Part shown: one piece after another, positions 1 through 8,803 of the stretch
Layout: the number at the start of each line of letters is the position of its first letter
Numbering within the stretch: the stretch's first letter is position 1
From: an uncultured Ruminiclostridium sp.
Lineage (GTDB): Bacteria > Bacillota > Clostridia > Oscillospirales > Ruminococcaceae
NCBI GenBank assembly: GCA_910588335.1
Contig: CAJUQV010000003.1
Location: forward strand, 1 to 64,000
Length of the DNA stretch: 64,000 bases
Direction: 5' to 3'
Notes under the pieces: generated by a model
Database searches by the model: none
The model's input: the letters and a program-made list of their open reading frames with translations, nothing else
Told to the model about the DNA's origin: nothing
Program-made: the position numbers and the translations under genes

Positions 1-3
1 TCC

Positions 4-134
4 CTGCGGTCGCTCTTCTTATGGTATAATAACCTCAGACTGCGAAAAGAGGAAGTATTTATTTTAATGTATGAGAATATTTTTCCGTTTTAAGGAATCG
101 CTCACTGCAATCGCTATTTCATAATATAATAACC
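4..134 (+). repeat. Imperfect tandem duplication with promoter-like -10 boxes
   Basis: Two similar blocks lie about 100 bp apart, at 4-34 and 105-134. Each starts CTGCRRTCGCT, contains TATAAT (25-30 and 125-130) and continues AACC, then ACTGCGAAAA and GGAA. The first -10 box has the extended form TGGTATAAT. Neither has an obvious -35 box. They lie upstream of the phosphofructokinase gene and may be duplicated promoters for it. The window edge hides the upstream gene. Confidence 0.4.
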
Positions 135-213
135 ACTGCGAAAAAAGGAAAATTTATTTCATTAAAATATTTTGATTCATACTGCATGTTATTTTTACCA
201 AGGAGTCACCATA

Positions 214-1113
214 ATGATTTACACAGTCACTTTTAATCCGGCCATAGATTACCTTGTACAAACCGCCGATTTCAAATTAGGCTCGGTCAATCGTTCCATT
301 TCGGAACAAATTTATTTCGGAGGAAAGGGGATAAACGTTTCCCTTGTGCTTTCGCGTCTTGAAATAAGTTCGATCGCTTTGGGCTTCACCGCGGGATTTA
401 CGGGAAGAGCGATAGAGAAGGGTGTTGCCGAAGCCGGTATTAAAACCGATTTCGTGCATCTGGAAAGCGGCTGCTCACGCATAAATGTAAAAATAAAATC
501 CGATTACGAAACCGAGCTTAACGGTCAGGGACCCGATATACCGGAGAAGGCAATAGAAGCGCTTTTTGAAAAGCTTGACGATCTTCGGGACGGAGATGTA
601 TTGGTGCTGGCGGGAAGCGTTCCCAATTCCCTTCCAATGGATATTTACGAAAAAATACTCGCCCGTCTGTCTCATAAAAAAATCAATTCGGTGGTGGACG
701 CTTCGGGAAAACTGCTGCTTAATGTGCTTAAATACAAGCCTTTTCTGATAAAACCCAACGCCGACGAGCTGTCCGAGATGTTTGGCACCGCCATTTCCAG
801 AAAAGATGACGTTGTTAAATACGGAAAAAAGCTAAAAGAAATGGGAGCGCAAAACGTTCTTGTTTCTTTGGCGGGAGACGGCGCGGTGCTTATAGACGAA
901 TACGGGACCGTGCATATTCAAAGAGCCTGTATCGGCAAGGTAAAAAATTCCGTGGGAGCGGGGGATTCCATGGTGGCGGGGTTTATAGCCGGTTATTTTA
1001 AAGACGGGTACGGATACGCGCTGAAGCTCGGCACCGCCGCAGGCGGAGCCACTGCGTTTTCGGAAGGATTGGCGGAGAAAGAAAAAATATTTACGCTTTT
1101 ATCCCAATTGTAA
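214..1113 (+). CDS. fruK: 1-phosphofructokinase (PfkB family)
   Basis: Predicted cytoplasmic sugar kinase of 299 residues that phosphorylates fructose 1-phosphate, or a related phosphosugar such as tagatose 6-phosphate, with ATP. The N-terminus MIYTVTFNPAIDY is typical of 1-phosphofructokinases. The PfkB signatures are FGGKGINVS near residue 36 and the C-terminal NSVGAGDSMVAGF, which holds the catalytic Asp and the anion hole. ATG 214 is chosen over an upstream in-frame start at 172 because AAGGAG (200-205) lies 8 bases before it. No fructose PTS or fruR gene is inside the window, though they may lie upstream of it. The exact substrate within the family is inferred. Confidence 0.88.
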   Translation: MIYTVTFNPAIDYLVQTADFKLGSVNRSISEQIYFGGKGINVSLVLSRLEISSIALGFTAGFTGRAIEKGVAEAGIKTDFVHLESGCSRINVKIKSDYETELNGQGPDIPEKAIEALFEKLDDLRDGDVLVLAGSVPNSLPMDIYEKILARLSHKKINSVVDASGKLLLNVLKYKPFLIKPNADELSEMFGTAISRKDDVVKYGKKLKEMGAQNVLVSLAGDGAVLIDEYGTVHIQRACIGKVKNSVGAGDSMVAGFIAGYFKDGYGYALKLGTAAGGATAFSEGLAEKEKIFTLLSQL

Positions 1114-1430
1114 TCTGGTGCTATCCGAAAAAATGTAATTTATACAAGTTCCGCTAATAACCTATTCCTATACAAATTGTTGTTTCGGTTTTGAGGACAG
1201 GCTTTGCGGTTTCCTTTTTCTCTCTCCGACTTTTATGCAGTATGACAGACAAATGTATCAAACGTAGTATGTTGAAAGCAAAAATTATGATTAAGCCGAT
1301 ATTTACGGAAATTACAGCAATCAAAAATACAATCACCTTGCGTAATCCTTTGATCCGCAAGGTGATAAATTTGTATAAGAACCTGTCTCAATAGGAATTG
1401 AAATATGTACTTACAATTTAAAACAGTCAA
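1114..1430. other. Intergenic region, no convincing gene
   Basis: This 317-bp stretch lies between two convergent genes. It holds a hairpin at about 1335-1364 (arms CACCTTGCG/CGCAAGGTG) and the sequence AAGAACCTGTCTCAATAGGAATT near 1379-1400, which resembles an end of repeat family A and the chimeric copy near 16.6 kb. Two short overlapping reading frames exist but have no ribosome site and no recognisable product. Confidence 0.4.
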
Positions 1431-2174
1431 TCAAGCCTCAAAATTCCACCAATCTACGCTGTTGCTTTTTTCGCGGACTTCGGCTACGTCCTTCCAACTG
1501 AATTTCTTAAGTTTTTCCAGCATTTCCTGAGCCGACCCGGCGCGAACTGTTGCTTTCTTCTTAACGCTGTAACTGGAATTTTTATTGCTCCTGTTTTCAT
1601 AAGTTCTCTTCTTGGCAGCTGACTCGGCCTTTTCGTTTCCTTCCTTGACGGTTCTCTCAAGATCGGCGAACAAGGTCATTTTTCCGTCACTGTCAAAGAT
1701 AACGCCTATTTTGGAGATATCGCCTTTGACAAGAGCATTTTTATCCGCTGACGTAAAGCCGAATTGGGCGTTAATCTGTTCCGACATACGCATAGCTCCG
1801 TCTATGCCGTCAAGCTTTTCTTTCATATATCCCTTATCGTCAGCCATTTTTTCAAGCTCATCCGGAGTTAGCAGCACCGAAAATTCACTTGAGCTGTCGG
1901 AAAGTATTTTTTCGGCTTCTTCTGCGCTCTTAAAATCCTGCACGATAAAATTGGTGTTTTCTCCGTATTTGGCAATCAGTGCGTCCAATACCGACTGAGC
2001 CTTTTTGGAGAGTCCGGTCACCTTATTGGTATCTTCTTTTTCGGTTTTATCGGTTTTGTTTTGATTGAAAATGCTTTCAGCGTCAATCTCGTTCTTCTTT
2101 CTGGCGCTGTAGGCCTTTTTCCCCGCATAGCCGCTGTAACGGCTGGTGGAAAAACTACTGTTTATCGGATTCAT
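1431..2174 (-). CDS. DUF6033 family protein
   Basis: Protein of 247 residues that I place in DUF6033, a Clostridia family of unknown function. The core LSKKAQSVLDALIAKYG, followed by a stretch with VQDF, LLTPDELEKMA and AQFGF, matches my memory of that family. The N-terminus is Ser/Tyr/Lys rich and there is no signal peptide or membrane segment. The C-terminus ends in a Trp-rich tail (VDWWNFEA). The start MNPINSS at 2174 is preferred over the ATG 9 bases upstream because the latter directly abuts the AAAGGA ribosome site. It is transcribed alone, convergent with fruK. The function is unknown. Confidence 0.7.
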   Translation of the reverse strand: MNPINSSFSTSRYSGYAGKKAYSARKKNEIDAESIFNQNKTDKTEKEDTNKVTGLSKKAQSVLDALIAKYGENTNFIVQDFKSAEEAEKILSDSSSEFSVLLTPDELEKMADDKGYMKEKLDGIDGAMRMSEQINAQFGFTSADKNALVKGDISKIGVIFDSDGKMTLFADLERTVKEGNEKAESAAKKRTYENRSNKNSSYSVKKKATVRAGSAQEMLEKLKKFSWKDVAEVREKSNSVDWWNFEA

Positions 2175-2266
2175 TATAATCATTCCTTTCGGTTTTATAT
2201 CCTTATTTGTTATATCGGCAGTTTTTATAAAAACTTTAGAGATTATTGTTTAAAAAAATAAATATT

Positions 2267-3724
2267 TTATAACTCTTCTTTTTCAGTGAACATTGACTCG
2301 GATTTATCCTCCGCAGCCGCTTCCGTTTCATTTTCCTTTGAAAGCAGCGCCTCGGTTTCATTTACGGATTTTCCGCCAAAATTTTTAAACATTCCGTAAA
2401 GAGTTATTACCGCCGCCGCTGCCAATACCAATTCCGAAGTAAGCTGAGCATAAGCAAGTCCGTAAAGCGGGGACAGATAATTCAGCACAATAAGCGCCGG
2501 AATTTCAAGAACTATCTTTCGGAGCAGCGCGAATACCAGCGATTTTTTTCCCATACCGCAGGCTTGGAATACATTAACCGCCAGGAAGTCCATACAAAGA
2601 AAAGGAAGTCCGAGACACATACCGTGAAGAAAAGCGCTCCCGTATCCAACTACCGCATCATTGTTCATAAACATTCTTATAACGCTTCCGGAAAACACGA
2701 ACAAAAAAGCCGACATTACGATAAGGAAGCCTTCGGAAAGCTTGGCGGTAAAAACAATGCTTTTTTTCATTCTCCTGTAATTACCGCTTGAGAAGTTATA
2801 GCTTATGAGCGGCATAACTCCCTGTGAAAAACCCCATGAAATATTCATCGGCACCATATTTACCTTATAGGCTATTCCCATTGCCGCCACCGCGTCAGGA
2901 CCGAAAACAGAGGTAAAGTTGTTGAGCACCGTCATCCCGGTAACATTAAGAAGGTTTTGTATCGAAGCGGGAATACCAACGCCGCATACGCCCAAAACGA
3001 TATTTTTGCCGGGTTTGAATTTTTTGGGATCAATGCAGACATAGGTTTTTCCTCTCCGTACAAACAGCAGTGCAAAAAAATAACCGCAAGCAAAGCAATT
3101 TGAAATAAACGTAGCCAGTCCGGCTCCGGCGGAACCCATATTCAGCCCCCAAGGCAGAACAAACAGCGGATCCAAAATCATATTGAGTACGCAGCCGCTC
3201 ATAGTTCCTATGCTTGCGTGCAGCGTGGCTCCCTCCGCTCTTACGAGATAAGCCATCACCACATTGAGAATAGCCGGAGCCGCTCCGAAAGAAACCGTCC
3301 ACTTGAGATATTCTCCCGTGGCAAAAGCGGTGTCCGCATCCGCGCCCAACATATTGAGAAAAAAGCCGCTGAAAAACGAATATATAAGGGAAAACACCAC
3401 GCCGCTGATAATCGCACAGTAAAACCCGAACGCGGAGCTTTTGCCTACGGTTTCAAAATCCTTTGCACCTAAAGCGCGGCTCATCATACTGGAGCTTCCC
3501 ACACCGAAAAGGTTGTTTATCGCGTTAAATGCGAGAAGTATCGGTGCGGCAAGAGTAACGGCGGAATTTTGAATAGGGTCGTTCAGCATACCCACGAAAT
3601 AAGTATCCGCAAGGTTGTAAATAACCATTACCAACGCGCTGATAACGGTAGGCACCGCTAAAGTAAGCACCGATCTCGGAACCGAAGCCTCTTCAAAAAG
3701 ATATTGTTTTCCCTTATCCTTCAT
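2267..3724 (-). CDS. MATE family efflux transporter
   Basis: Polytopic membrane protein of about 485 residues with twelve predicted hydrophobic segments arranged as two MATE half-repeats. The N-terminal SVPRSVLTLAVPTVISALVM and YNLADTYFVGML are typical of this family, which exports drugs or metabolites in exchange for Na+ or H+. The C-terminal 40 residues are acidic and Glu rich. A GTG two codons upstream of the chosen ATG is too close to the GGAAG ribosome site. No adjacent regulator is evident, and the substrate is unknown. Confidence 0.9.
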   Translation of the reverse strand: MKDKGKQYLFEEASVPRSVLTLAVPTVISALVMVIYNLADTYFVGMLNDPIQNSAVTLAAPILLAFNAINNLFGVGSSSMMSRALGAKDFETVGKSSAFGFYCAIISGVVFSLIYSFFSGFFLNMLGADADTAFATGEYLKWTVSFGAAPAILNVVMAYLVRAEGATLHASIGTMSGCVLNMILDPLFVLPWGLNMGSAGAGLATFISNCFACGYFFALLFVRRGKTYVCIDPKKFKPGKNIVLGVCGVGIPASIQNLLNVTGMTVLNNFTSVFGPDAVAAMGIAYKVNMVPMNISWGFSQGVMPLISYNFSSGNYRRMKKSIVFTAKLSEGFLIVMSAFLFVFSGSVIRMFMNNDAVVGYGSAFLHGMCLGLPFLCMDFLAVNVFQACGMGKKSLVFALLRKIVLEIPALIVLNYLSPLYGLAYAQLTSELVLAAAAVITLYGMFKNFGGKSVNETEALLSKENETEAAAEDKSESMFTEKEEL

Positions 3725-3848
3725 TTTCACATCTTCCTTTCATTTGCACAAATATCATTCAATAGGCATCATTATCTGATTTTGATTCAATTTACATTTG
3801 ATACTATGTAATGCTAATTGTAATTCAATCTATTTGTCTATAGACTGA

Positions 3849-3891
3849 ATTACAGTAATTCCTTTATGATTACAAAAGGAATTACTGTAAT
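3849..3891. repeat. Perfect 17-bp-arm hairpin with neighbouring AGACAA-loop hairpin
   Basis: An inverted repeat with 17-bp arms (ATTACAGTAATTCCTTT and its complement) and a 9-base loop lies just past the end of the lysine operon. It is followed, in minus orientation, by a second hairpin at about 3825-3848 with loop AGACAA. There is no clear U-tract, so it may be a weak terminator. The two-hairpin arrangement resembles repeat family S found at 25, 33, 36 and 48 kb. Confidence 0.55.
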
Positions 3892-3900
3892 TTACGGTTA

Positions 3901-4338
3901 TTAAAACAGCTTTTCCAGCACCTTGCCTACGTCCGCGCTGTCACTGTCCCTTACCAGAATCGATATTTCATCTACCGCAGTAGTTATCATCAGCGGAACA
4001 CATCCAATGTCATCAAGCGCCGTAAAAATTTTTGCCGCGAATCCTGGACAGTTGATCATATCTTCCGATTTGATCACAAACTTTACGTTTCCGCAGTTTA
4101 CGGCGGGGACGGTAATATTTTCCGACCTTGTAAGCGGCAGCAGCTTCGCCAGATCATCATCGCAAAGCGTAAATCCAACGCACACCCTATCGCTAAGCGC
4201 TAGGTCAATCGAAATCATATCAATATCAATCCCGTTATCGCCTATCTTGCGGAATATTTCAAAAGCAGAGAGTTTCTCACCTGATTTTTCGTTAAAAGAA
4301 ACAAAGGTTATCCCTTCAAAAACTTTTATATCTGTCAT
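3901..4338 (-). CDS. Free-standing ACT-domain protein, aspartokinase regulatory-like
   Basis: Small 145-residue protein that reads as two ACT-type regulatory halves. The first contains ITFVSFNEKSG and GIDIDMISI. The second contains VKFVIKSEDM and FAAKIFTALDDIGC. These resemble the C-terminal regulatory part of aspartate kinase without any kinase domain. It is the last gene of the asd-dapA-dapB operon, downstream of a lysine riboswitch, so a lysine- or threonine-sensing role is a reasonable inference. ATG 4338 follows GGTGG by 8 bases. A TTG start at 4416 would be possible but adds residues unlike the family. Confidence 0.65.
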   Translation of the reverse strand: MTDIKVFEGITFVSFNEKSGEKLSAFEIFRKIGDNGIDIDMISIDLALSDRVCVGFTLCDDDLAKLLPLTRSENITVPAVNCGNVKFVIKSEDMINCPGFAAKIFTALDDIGCVPLMITTAVDEISILVRDSDSADVGKVLEKLF

Positions 4339-4431
4339 ATTTTTATCCACCTTTTCTCTTGAGAAACGACAGCGCATCAACGCCGCATGTTTGAAAGAAA
4401 TTTCTGATCCTTTCAAATTTCACCCCATTTT

Positions 4432-5184
4432 TTATCCGAGCAAATCTGACATATCATACAGCCCTGCGCGCCGCCCCTTAAGAAACAGCGCCGCATTAAC
4501 CGCGCCGACGGCAAAAACTTCTTTAGATTGTGCCGAGTGGGATAAAGTGATAACCTCGTCGTGCCCCGCGAAAATAATGTCGTGCTCACCCACAATGGTG
4601 CCGCCCCTGATGGAGCTTATTCCTATTTCTTCTTTGTCGCGGGGCTTTCTTACCCCATGGCGGTCGTAAATATACTTTTTACCGCCCCCGTAAACTTCGT
4701 TCACCGCCTCCGCCAACATTATCGCCGTACCCGAAGGGGCGTCCTTTTTAAGATTGTGATGCTTTTCCACGATCTCCACGTCAAACTGTGTTCCCAATAT
4801 CTCCGCCGCTCTTTTGGCAAGATCGGCGAGAAGATTTATACCGAGAGACATATTAAAGGTGAAAAATACGGGTATCTGTCCGGAGGCCAGCTTGATTTTC
4901 TGTATCTCCTCCTCACTGTATCCCGTGGTGGCAATAACCACGGGGACGTTTTTCATCTTACAGTAGGATAAAAGATCCTCCAGCGCAGAGGGGTGGGAAA
5001 AATCAATTATAACATCGGGAACCTCCGCCAAGTCGAAAACCTTTCCCACAACGGGAAAATCATCAAAGCTTTCACCTCTGATATCTATACCGGCGCAGAT
5101 TTTGCAGTCTTCCCGTTCCTTTACAAGCTCCGCAATAACCCTGCCCATTTTGCCGCAGGCGCCTGTTATAGCTATATCCGTCAT
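4432..5184 (-). CDS. dapB: 4-hydroxy-tetrahydrodipicolinate reductase
   Basis: Cytoplasmic NAD(P)H-dependent reductase of 250 residues in the diaminopimelate/lysine pathway, acting on the product of DapA. The N-terminal dinucleotide fold has GACGKMGR. The catalytic region is KHHNLKKDAPSGTA, with the paired His and the Lys expected for DapB. The start MTDIAITG at 5184 has GAGAGGA 9 bases upstream. The ORF can be extended six codons further, but without a ribosome site. It lies 24 bases after dapA in the lysine operon. Confidence 0.95.
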   Translation of the reverse strand: MTDIAITGACGKMGRVIAELVKEREDCKICAGIDIRGESFDDFPVVGKVFDLAEVPDVIIDFSHPSALEDLLSYCKMKNVPVVIATTGYSEEEIQKIKLASGQIPVFFTFNMSLGINLLADLAKRAAEILGTQFDVEIVEKHHNLKKDAPSGTAIMLAEAVNEVYGGGKKYIYDRHGVRKPRDKEEIGISSIRGGTIVGEHDIIFAGHDEVITLSHSAQSKEVFAVGAVNAALFLKGRRAGLYDMSDLLG

Positions 5185-5208
5185 CTTTAAAAGTCCTCTC
5201 ATCGTAAA

Positions 5209-6096
5209 TTATTTTAAAAGTCCGAACCTGCCAAGCTCATTTCTTAAAAGCTCGATTTTGCTTTCCTCCGAACCTACCAAAGGAAGCCTGCAATTGCCTA
5301 CCTCCATTCCCATAAGGTTCATGGCCTCCTTTACGGGAATAGGGTTGACATCACAGAACAGCGCGTTTAACAGTCCGAGATATTTTAGCTGCAATTCCGC
5401 CGCCTTTTTGAAATCGCCTTTTAAAGCATAATCCGCCATCTCGTGCATTTCCGAGGGAATAATGTTGGAAGCTACCGATATAACGCCTTTTCCTCCGAGA
5501 GACATAACGGGCACCGTCTGGTCGTCGTTTCCGGAATAAATGTCAAGATCGGTTTCCGCCGCAAGTCGTGCTATAAAGCTTATGTCGCCGCAGGCCTCTT
5601 TTGCCGCTTTGATGTTTTTGTGCTTCGCCAGTTCCTTATATGTGGAAATTTCGATTTTACAGCCCGTTCTGGAAGGTACGTTATAAAGTACTATCGGAAT
5701 ATTAACCGAGTCGGCGATGGCGGTAAAGTGCGCGATAAGTCCTTTTTGCGAGGTTTTATTGTAATAGGGCGTAACCAACAGCAGAGCGTCCGCCCCAGCT
5801 TTTTCAGCGTCCTTTGACATTTCCACGGCATAAGCGGTATCGTTGCTGCCCGTACCGGCGATAACCGGAATTCTTCCGTTGGTCTTTTTTACGGCGTATC
5901 TGATGCACTCCAAATGCTCCTCGTCGGTAAGCGTTGAGGATTCTCCTGTGGTACCGCAGATGATCAGCGCGTCGGTGCCGCCCGCAATCTGAGCTTCTAT
6001 AAGTCCGCCCAGTTTATCGTAGTTCACCGAACCGTTCTTGTTAAACGGAGTCACTATCGCAACTCCCACTCCGGTGAATATGGTATTGTCACTCAT
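5209..6096 (-). CDS. dapA: 4-hydroxy-tetrahydrodipicolinate synthase
   Basis: Cytoplasmic aldolase of 295 residues that condenses pyruvate with aspartate semialdehyde, the first committed step to diaminopimelate and lysine. It is a TIM barrel with GTTGES near residue 45, LYNVPSRTG with the catalytic Tyr, and the Schiff-base Lys in AAKEACGD near residue 165. The start MSDNTIF has GGAG 8 bases upstream, whereas the longer TTG form has none. It sits between asd and dapB, so substrate and product enzymes are encoded side by side. Confidence 0.96.
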   Translation of the reverse strand: MSDNTIFTGVGVAIVTPFNKNGSVNYDKLGGLIEAQIAGGTDALIICGTTGESSTLTDEEHLECIRYAVKKTNGRIPVIAGTGSNDTAYAVEMSKDAEKAGADALLLVTPYYNKTSQKGLIAHFTAIADSVNIPIVLYNVPSRTGCKIEISTYKELAKHKNIKAAKEACGDISFIARLAAETDLDIYSGNDDQTVPVMSLGGKGVISVASNIIPSEMHEMADYALKGDFKKAAELQLKYLGLLNALFCDVNPIPVKEAMNLMGMEVGNCRLPLVGSEESKIELLRNELGRFGLLK

Positions 6097-6119
6097 ATTG
6101 AGTTCTCCTTCCGAATAAT

Positions 6120-7199
6120 TCAATCAAAGTATCCTTTCGCCGCGTAAAGCTCCGCCATCAGCACTCCGCCTCCCGCGGCGCCTCTCAGCGTATTATGTGA
6201 AAGACAGACAAACTTATAGTCAAACAAACTGTCCTCTCTAAGCCTTCCCACACTGACCGCCATTCCGTTTTCCAGATTGCGGTGCAGTCTGGTCTGTGGC
6301 ATATCTTCATCTTCAAAATAGTGTATGAACTGCTTAGGGGCGGAAGGAAGCTCCAGCTCTTGCGGCGCTCCTCTGAAATCCTTCCAGATATTCAAAATTT
6401 CCTCTTTGGAAGGCTTATTTTCAAAATTGACAAAAACTGCCGCAAAATGTCCGTCCGAAACGGGAACTCTCAGACATTGGGTAGTAATAAGGGGACTCTC
6501 GGCTTTTACGATTTTATCCCCCTCGATTCTTCCCCACACCTTCAGGGGCTCCTGCTCAGACTTCTCTTCCTCGCCGCCGATATAGGGAATAAGGTTATCC
6601 ACCATTTCGGGCCATGTTTCAAAGGTCTTTCCGGCTCCGGAAATAGCCTGATAAGTACAGGCAAGCACATTCTTTATCCCGAATTTTCTGAGCGGGCTGA
6701 GCGCGGGAACATAGCTCTGGATGGAGCAGTTGGACTTTACCGAAATAAAACCTCTTTTGGTGCCAAGACGTTTCTTTTGTGACTCAACTATCTCAATATG
6801 ACCGTCGTTTATTTCGGGAATAATCATAGGCACGTCGCCGGTAAAGCGATTGGCGGAATTGTTGGACATTACGGGGCACTCGTGCTTAGCGTAAGCTTCT
6901 TCGAGAGCCTTTATCTCATCCTTTTTCATATCCACCGCACAGAACACGAAATCCACCGCAGACGCAATCTTTTCAATATCCGCCGTGGCGTCCATTACCA
7001 CAATGTCTTTCATTGATTCGGGCATGGGCTTATCCAGCAGCCATCTTTCTCCCACCGCTTCCTTATAGGTTTTTCCCGCGGAACGGGGTGAAGCTGCAAG
7101 AGCGGTTACTTTAAACCATGGGTGATTCTCAAGGAGAAGCGCAAAACGCTGTCCAACCATTCCCGTGGCGCCTATAATGCCTACCTTATAATTTTTCAT
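6120..7199 (-). CDS. asd: Aspartate-semialdehyde dehydrogenase
   Basis: NADPH-dependent enzyme of 359 residues that converts aspartyl phosphate to aspartate semialdehyde, the branch point to lysine, threonine and methionine. It has the Rossmann motif GATGMVGQRF at the N-terminus and the catalytic Cys at about residue 158 in KSNCSIQS, followed by SGAGKT. The length and motifs fit the archaeal/fungal-like branch of the family. It is the first gene of the operon, directly downstream of the lysine riboswitch, with AAGGAA before the start codon. No aspartate kinase gene is in the window. Confidence 0.95.
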   Translation of the reverse strand: MKNYKVGIIGATGMVGQRFALLLENHPWFKVTALAASPRSAGKTYKEAVGERWLLDKPMPESMKDIVVMDATADIEKIASAVDFVFCAVDMKKDEIKALEEAYAKHECPVMSNNSANRFTGDVPMIIPEINDGHIEIVESQKKRLGTKRGFISVKSNCSIQSYVPALSPLRKFGIKNVLACTYQAISGAGKTFETWPEMVDNLIPYIGGEEEKSEQEPLKVWGRIEGDKIVKAESPLITTQCLRVPVSDGHFAAVFVNFENKPSKEEILNIWKDFRGAPQELELPSAPKQFIHYFEDEDMPQTRLHRNLENGMAVSVGRLREDSLFDYKFVCLSHNTLRGAAGGGVLMAELYAAKGYFD

Positions 7200-7271
7200 A
7201 GCCGTATTCCTTCCTTCTCAGAGCTTATATTTTTAACCAATTAAAAATTTAAAAATGGTTTTTAATACAAT

Positions 7272-7297
7272 AAAAAAACCGACACGCAGCGGGTCGG
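7272..7297 (-). terminator. Rho-independent terminator of the lysine riboswitch
   Basis: On the minus strand a GC-rich hairpin (CCGAC...GTCGG) is followed by a run of T residues. It lies between the riboswitch aptamer and asd, where lysine binding would be expected to favour premature termination. Confidence 0.85.
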
Positions 7298-7327
7298 ATA
7301 AAAGAAAACATATCGCATGGCAATATT

Positions 7328-7504
7328 GCCGATAGCTCTCCATCCGCGTCCGACGCAGTGATGACAGCCACGGCCCTGTTCGGCACCGCAGCCAAAAGCG
7401 GTTCGGTTCTGTCAGCCGCTTTTTCGGCGGCGTTGCCTTTCCTTCCCGCAACGTACAGACCCGTTGACGCAGAAAGTACTGATCAAAACCGCACCTCTAT
7501 CCAA
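7328..7504 (-). ncRNA. Lysine riboswitch (L box)
   Basis: Read on the minus strand, this 5' leader shows the conserved L-box blocks in order: GATAGAGGTGCGG at the 5' side, an AGTA element, GGGAAGGAAAGGC followed by CGCCGAA, GGCTGTCA, then GGAGAGCTATC. The last block closes stem P1 with the first. The layout matches the known Bacillus subtilis lysC leader as I recall it. It precedes asd-dapA-dapB-ACT, so high lysine should switch off lysine synthesis. Confidence 0.93.
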
Positions 7505-7509
7505 AATAA

Positions 7510-7538
7510 ATCATATCACAACGGGCCGCTTTTGTCAA
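7510..7538 (-). promoter_or_regulatory. Promoter of the lysine operon
   Basis: The minus strand carries TTGACA (7533-7538), a 17-base spacer and TATGAT (7510-7515). Transcription would start a few bases before the L-box aptamer. Confidence 0.85.
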
Positions 7539-7601
7539 GAGGCTGTAAAAAAACTTCCTTACAATTTTTATTCGGAATTTAAATTTGTACAATATTGACT
7601 A

Positions 7602-7630
7602 TTGATAGTAACGTCGGAATATGATATAAT
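7602..7630 (+). promoter_or_regulatory. Promoter of queA
   Basis: TTGATA (7602-7607), a 17-base spacer and TATAAT (7625-7630) lie 33 bases upstream of the queA start codon, diverging from the lysine operon promoter. Confidence 0.8.
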
Positions 7631-7663
7631 TATTCTTTACAGCAATGAAACAGGAGGAAAAAA

Positions 7664-8683
7664 GTGCTTAAATCCGATTTTTACTACGATCTGCCCGAAG
7701 AGCTGATCGCCCAGACTCCCATAGAGCCCCGCGACGGCTCCGGGCTTATGAAAATAGATCGCGAAACCGGCGGCATAATTCACGACCGCTTTTATAATAT
7801 ATGCCGATACCTGAAAAAAGGCGACTTGCTTGTGCTGAACGATTCAAAAGTTTTCCCTGCCCGTATTTACGGAGTAAAGCCCTCTACGGGAGTTAACGTG
7901 GAATTTCTTCTGCTTAACCATATCAAATCGGATAAGTGGGAAGTAATGGTACGTCCCGGCCGCCGCCTTAAAGCAGGCACGATTGTAAAGTTTTCCGACG
8001 AGCTTTCCGCTGAAATTTTGGACATAGCCGACGGCGGTAATCGTATTGTGAGATTCAACTATAAAGGGAACTTTTTTGAAATATTGGACAGAATAGGCCA
8101 GATGCCGCTTCCTCCGTACATTAAAGAAAAACTGAAGGAAAAAGACAGATACAATACCGTTTACTGTCGCGAAGAAGGCTCTGCCGCCGCTCCAACGGCG
8201 GGACTTCACTTTACGCAAAGAGTATTTGACAGCCTGAAGGAAAAAGGTGTGGATACCGCTTATGTTACTCTTCATGTAGGCTTGGGCACCTTCCGGCCGG
8301 TAAAAGAGGACAATATCCTTGATCACAAAATGCACGTGGAGCATTATTCGATTCCGCAGGAAACGGTGGACAAAATAAACATGTGCAAACAAAGCGGAGG
8401 CAGGGTAATTTCCGTAGGCACCACAAGCTGCCGCACTCTCGAATCCGCCTCTCAATCGGGAAAACTGACTGCGTGTAGCGCGGAGACCGGAATTTTCATT
8501 TACCCCGGCTATAAATTTAAGGTTATAGACGGACTCATAACCAATTTTCACCTTCCCGAAAGCACTCTTATTATGCTTGTCAGCGCATTTTTGGGGCGGG
8601 AAAAAACCCTTGCGGCATATGAGGAAGCCATAAAGGAGCGTTACAGATTTTTTAGCTTCGGTGATGCGATGTTAATATTGTAA
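7664..8683 (+). CDS. queA: S-adenosylmethionine:tRNA ribosyltransferase-isomerase
   Basis: Cytoplasmic enzyme of 339 residues that moves the ribosyl part of SAM to preQ1-tRNA to make epoxyqueuosine. The N-terminal DFYYDLPEELIAQ and the block AAAPTAGLHFT are family signatures, and the length is normal. The start codon is GTG with AGGAGG 8 bases upstream. The gene appears monocistronic, with its own promoter and a bidirectional terminator behind it. Other queuosine genes (tgt, queG) are not in the window. Confidence 0.95.
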   Translation: MLKSDFYYDLPEELIAQTPIEPRDGSGLMKIDRETGGIIHDRFYNICRYLKKGDLLVLNDSKVFPARIYGVKPSTGVNVEFLLLNHIKSDKWEVMVRPGRRLKAGTIVKFSDELSAEILDIADGGNRIVRFNYKGNFFEILDRIGQMPLPPYIKEKLKEKDRYNTVYCREEGSAAAPTAGLHFTQRVFDSLKEKGVDTAYVTLHVGLGTFRPVKEDNILDHKMHVEHYSIPQETVDKINMCKQSGGRVISVGTTSCRTLESASQSGKLTACSAETGIFIYPGYKFKVIDGLITNFHLPESTLIMLVSAFLGREKTLAAYEEAIKERYRFFSFGDAMLIL

Positions 8684-8750
8684 CCGATTTTTTTACACGA
8701 TTTCTTATGATGCTTTGGGAGTAATTTTTTCAATCTATTGTCTATAGGTT

Positions 8751-8787
8751 AAAAATTCGCCGTACAATTGTACGGCGAAAATTTTTT
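8751..8787. terminator. Bidirectional terminator
   Basis: A 24-bp perfect palindrome (TTCGCCGTACAA and its complement, 8756-8779) is flanked by A and T runs. It can end both queA and the convergent regulator gene. A small hairpin with loop AGACA lies just upstream (8732-8750). Confidence 0.85.
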
Positions 8788-8803
8788 ATAATGGTAAAAT
8801 CGC

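Noticed and set aside
1154..1430. Short ORFs on both strands, one with a membrane-like helix
   Set aside because: Mutually overlapping, non-ATG or unsupported starts, and the region resembles repeat sequence.
7328..7504. T-box leader as an alternative to the riboswitch
   Set aside because: No T-box sequence (TGGNACCGCG type) is present, and all L-box blocks are found in order.
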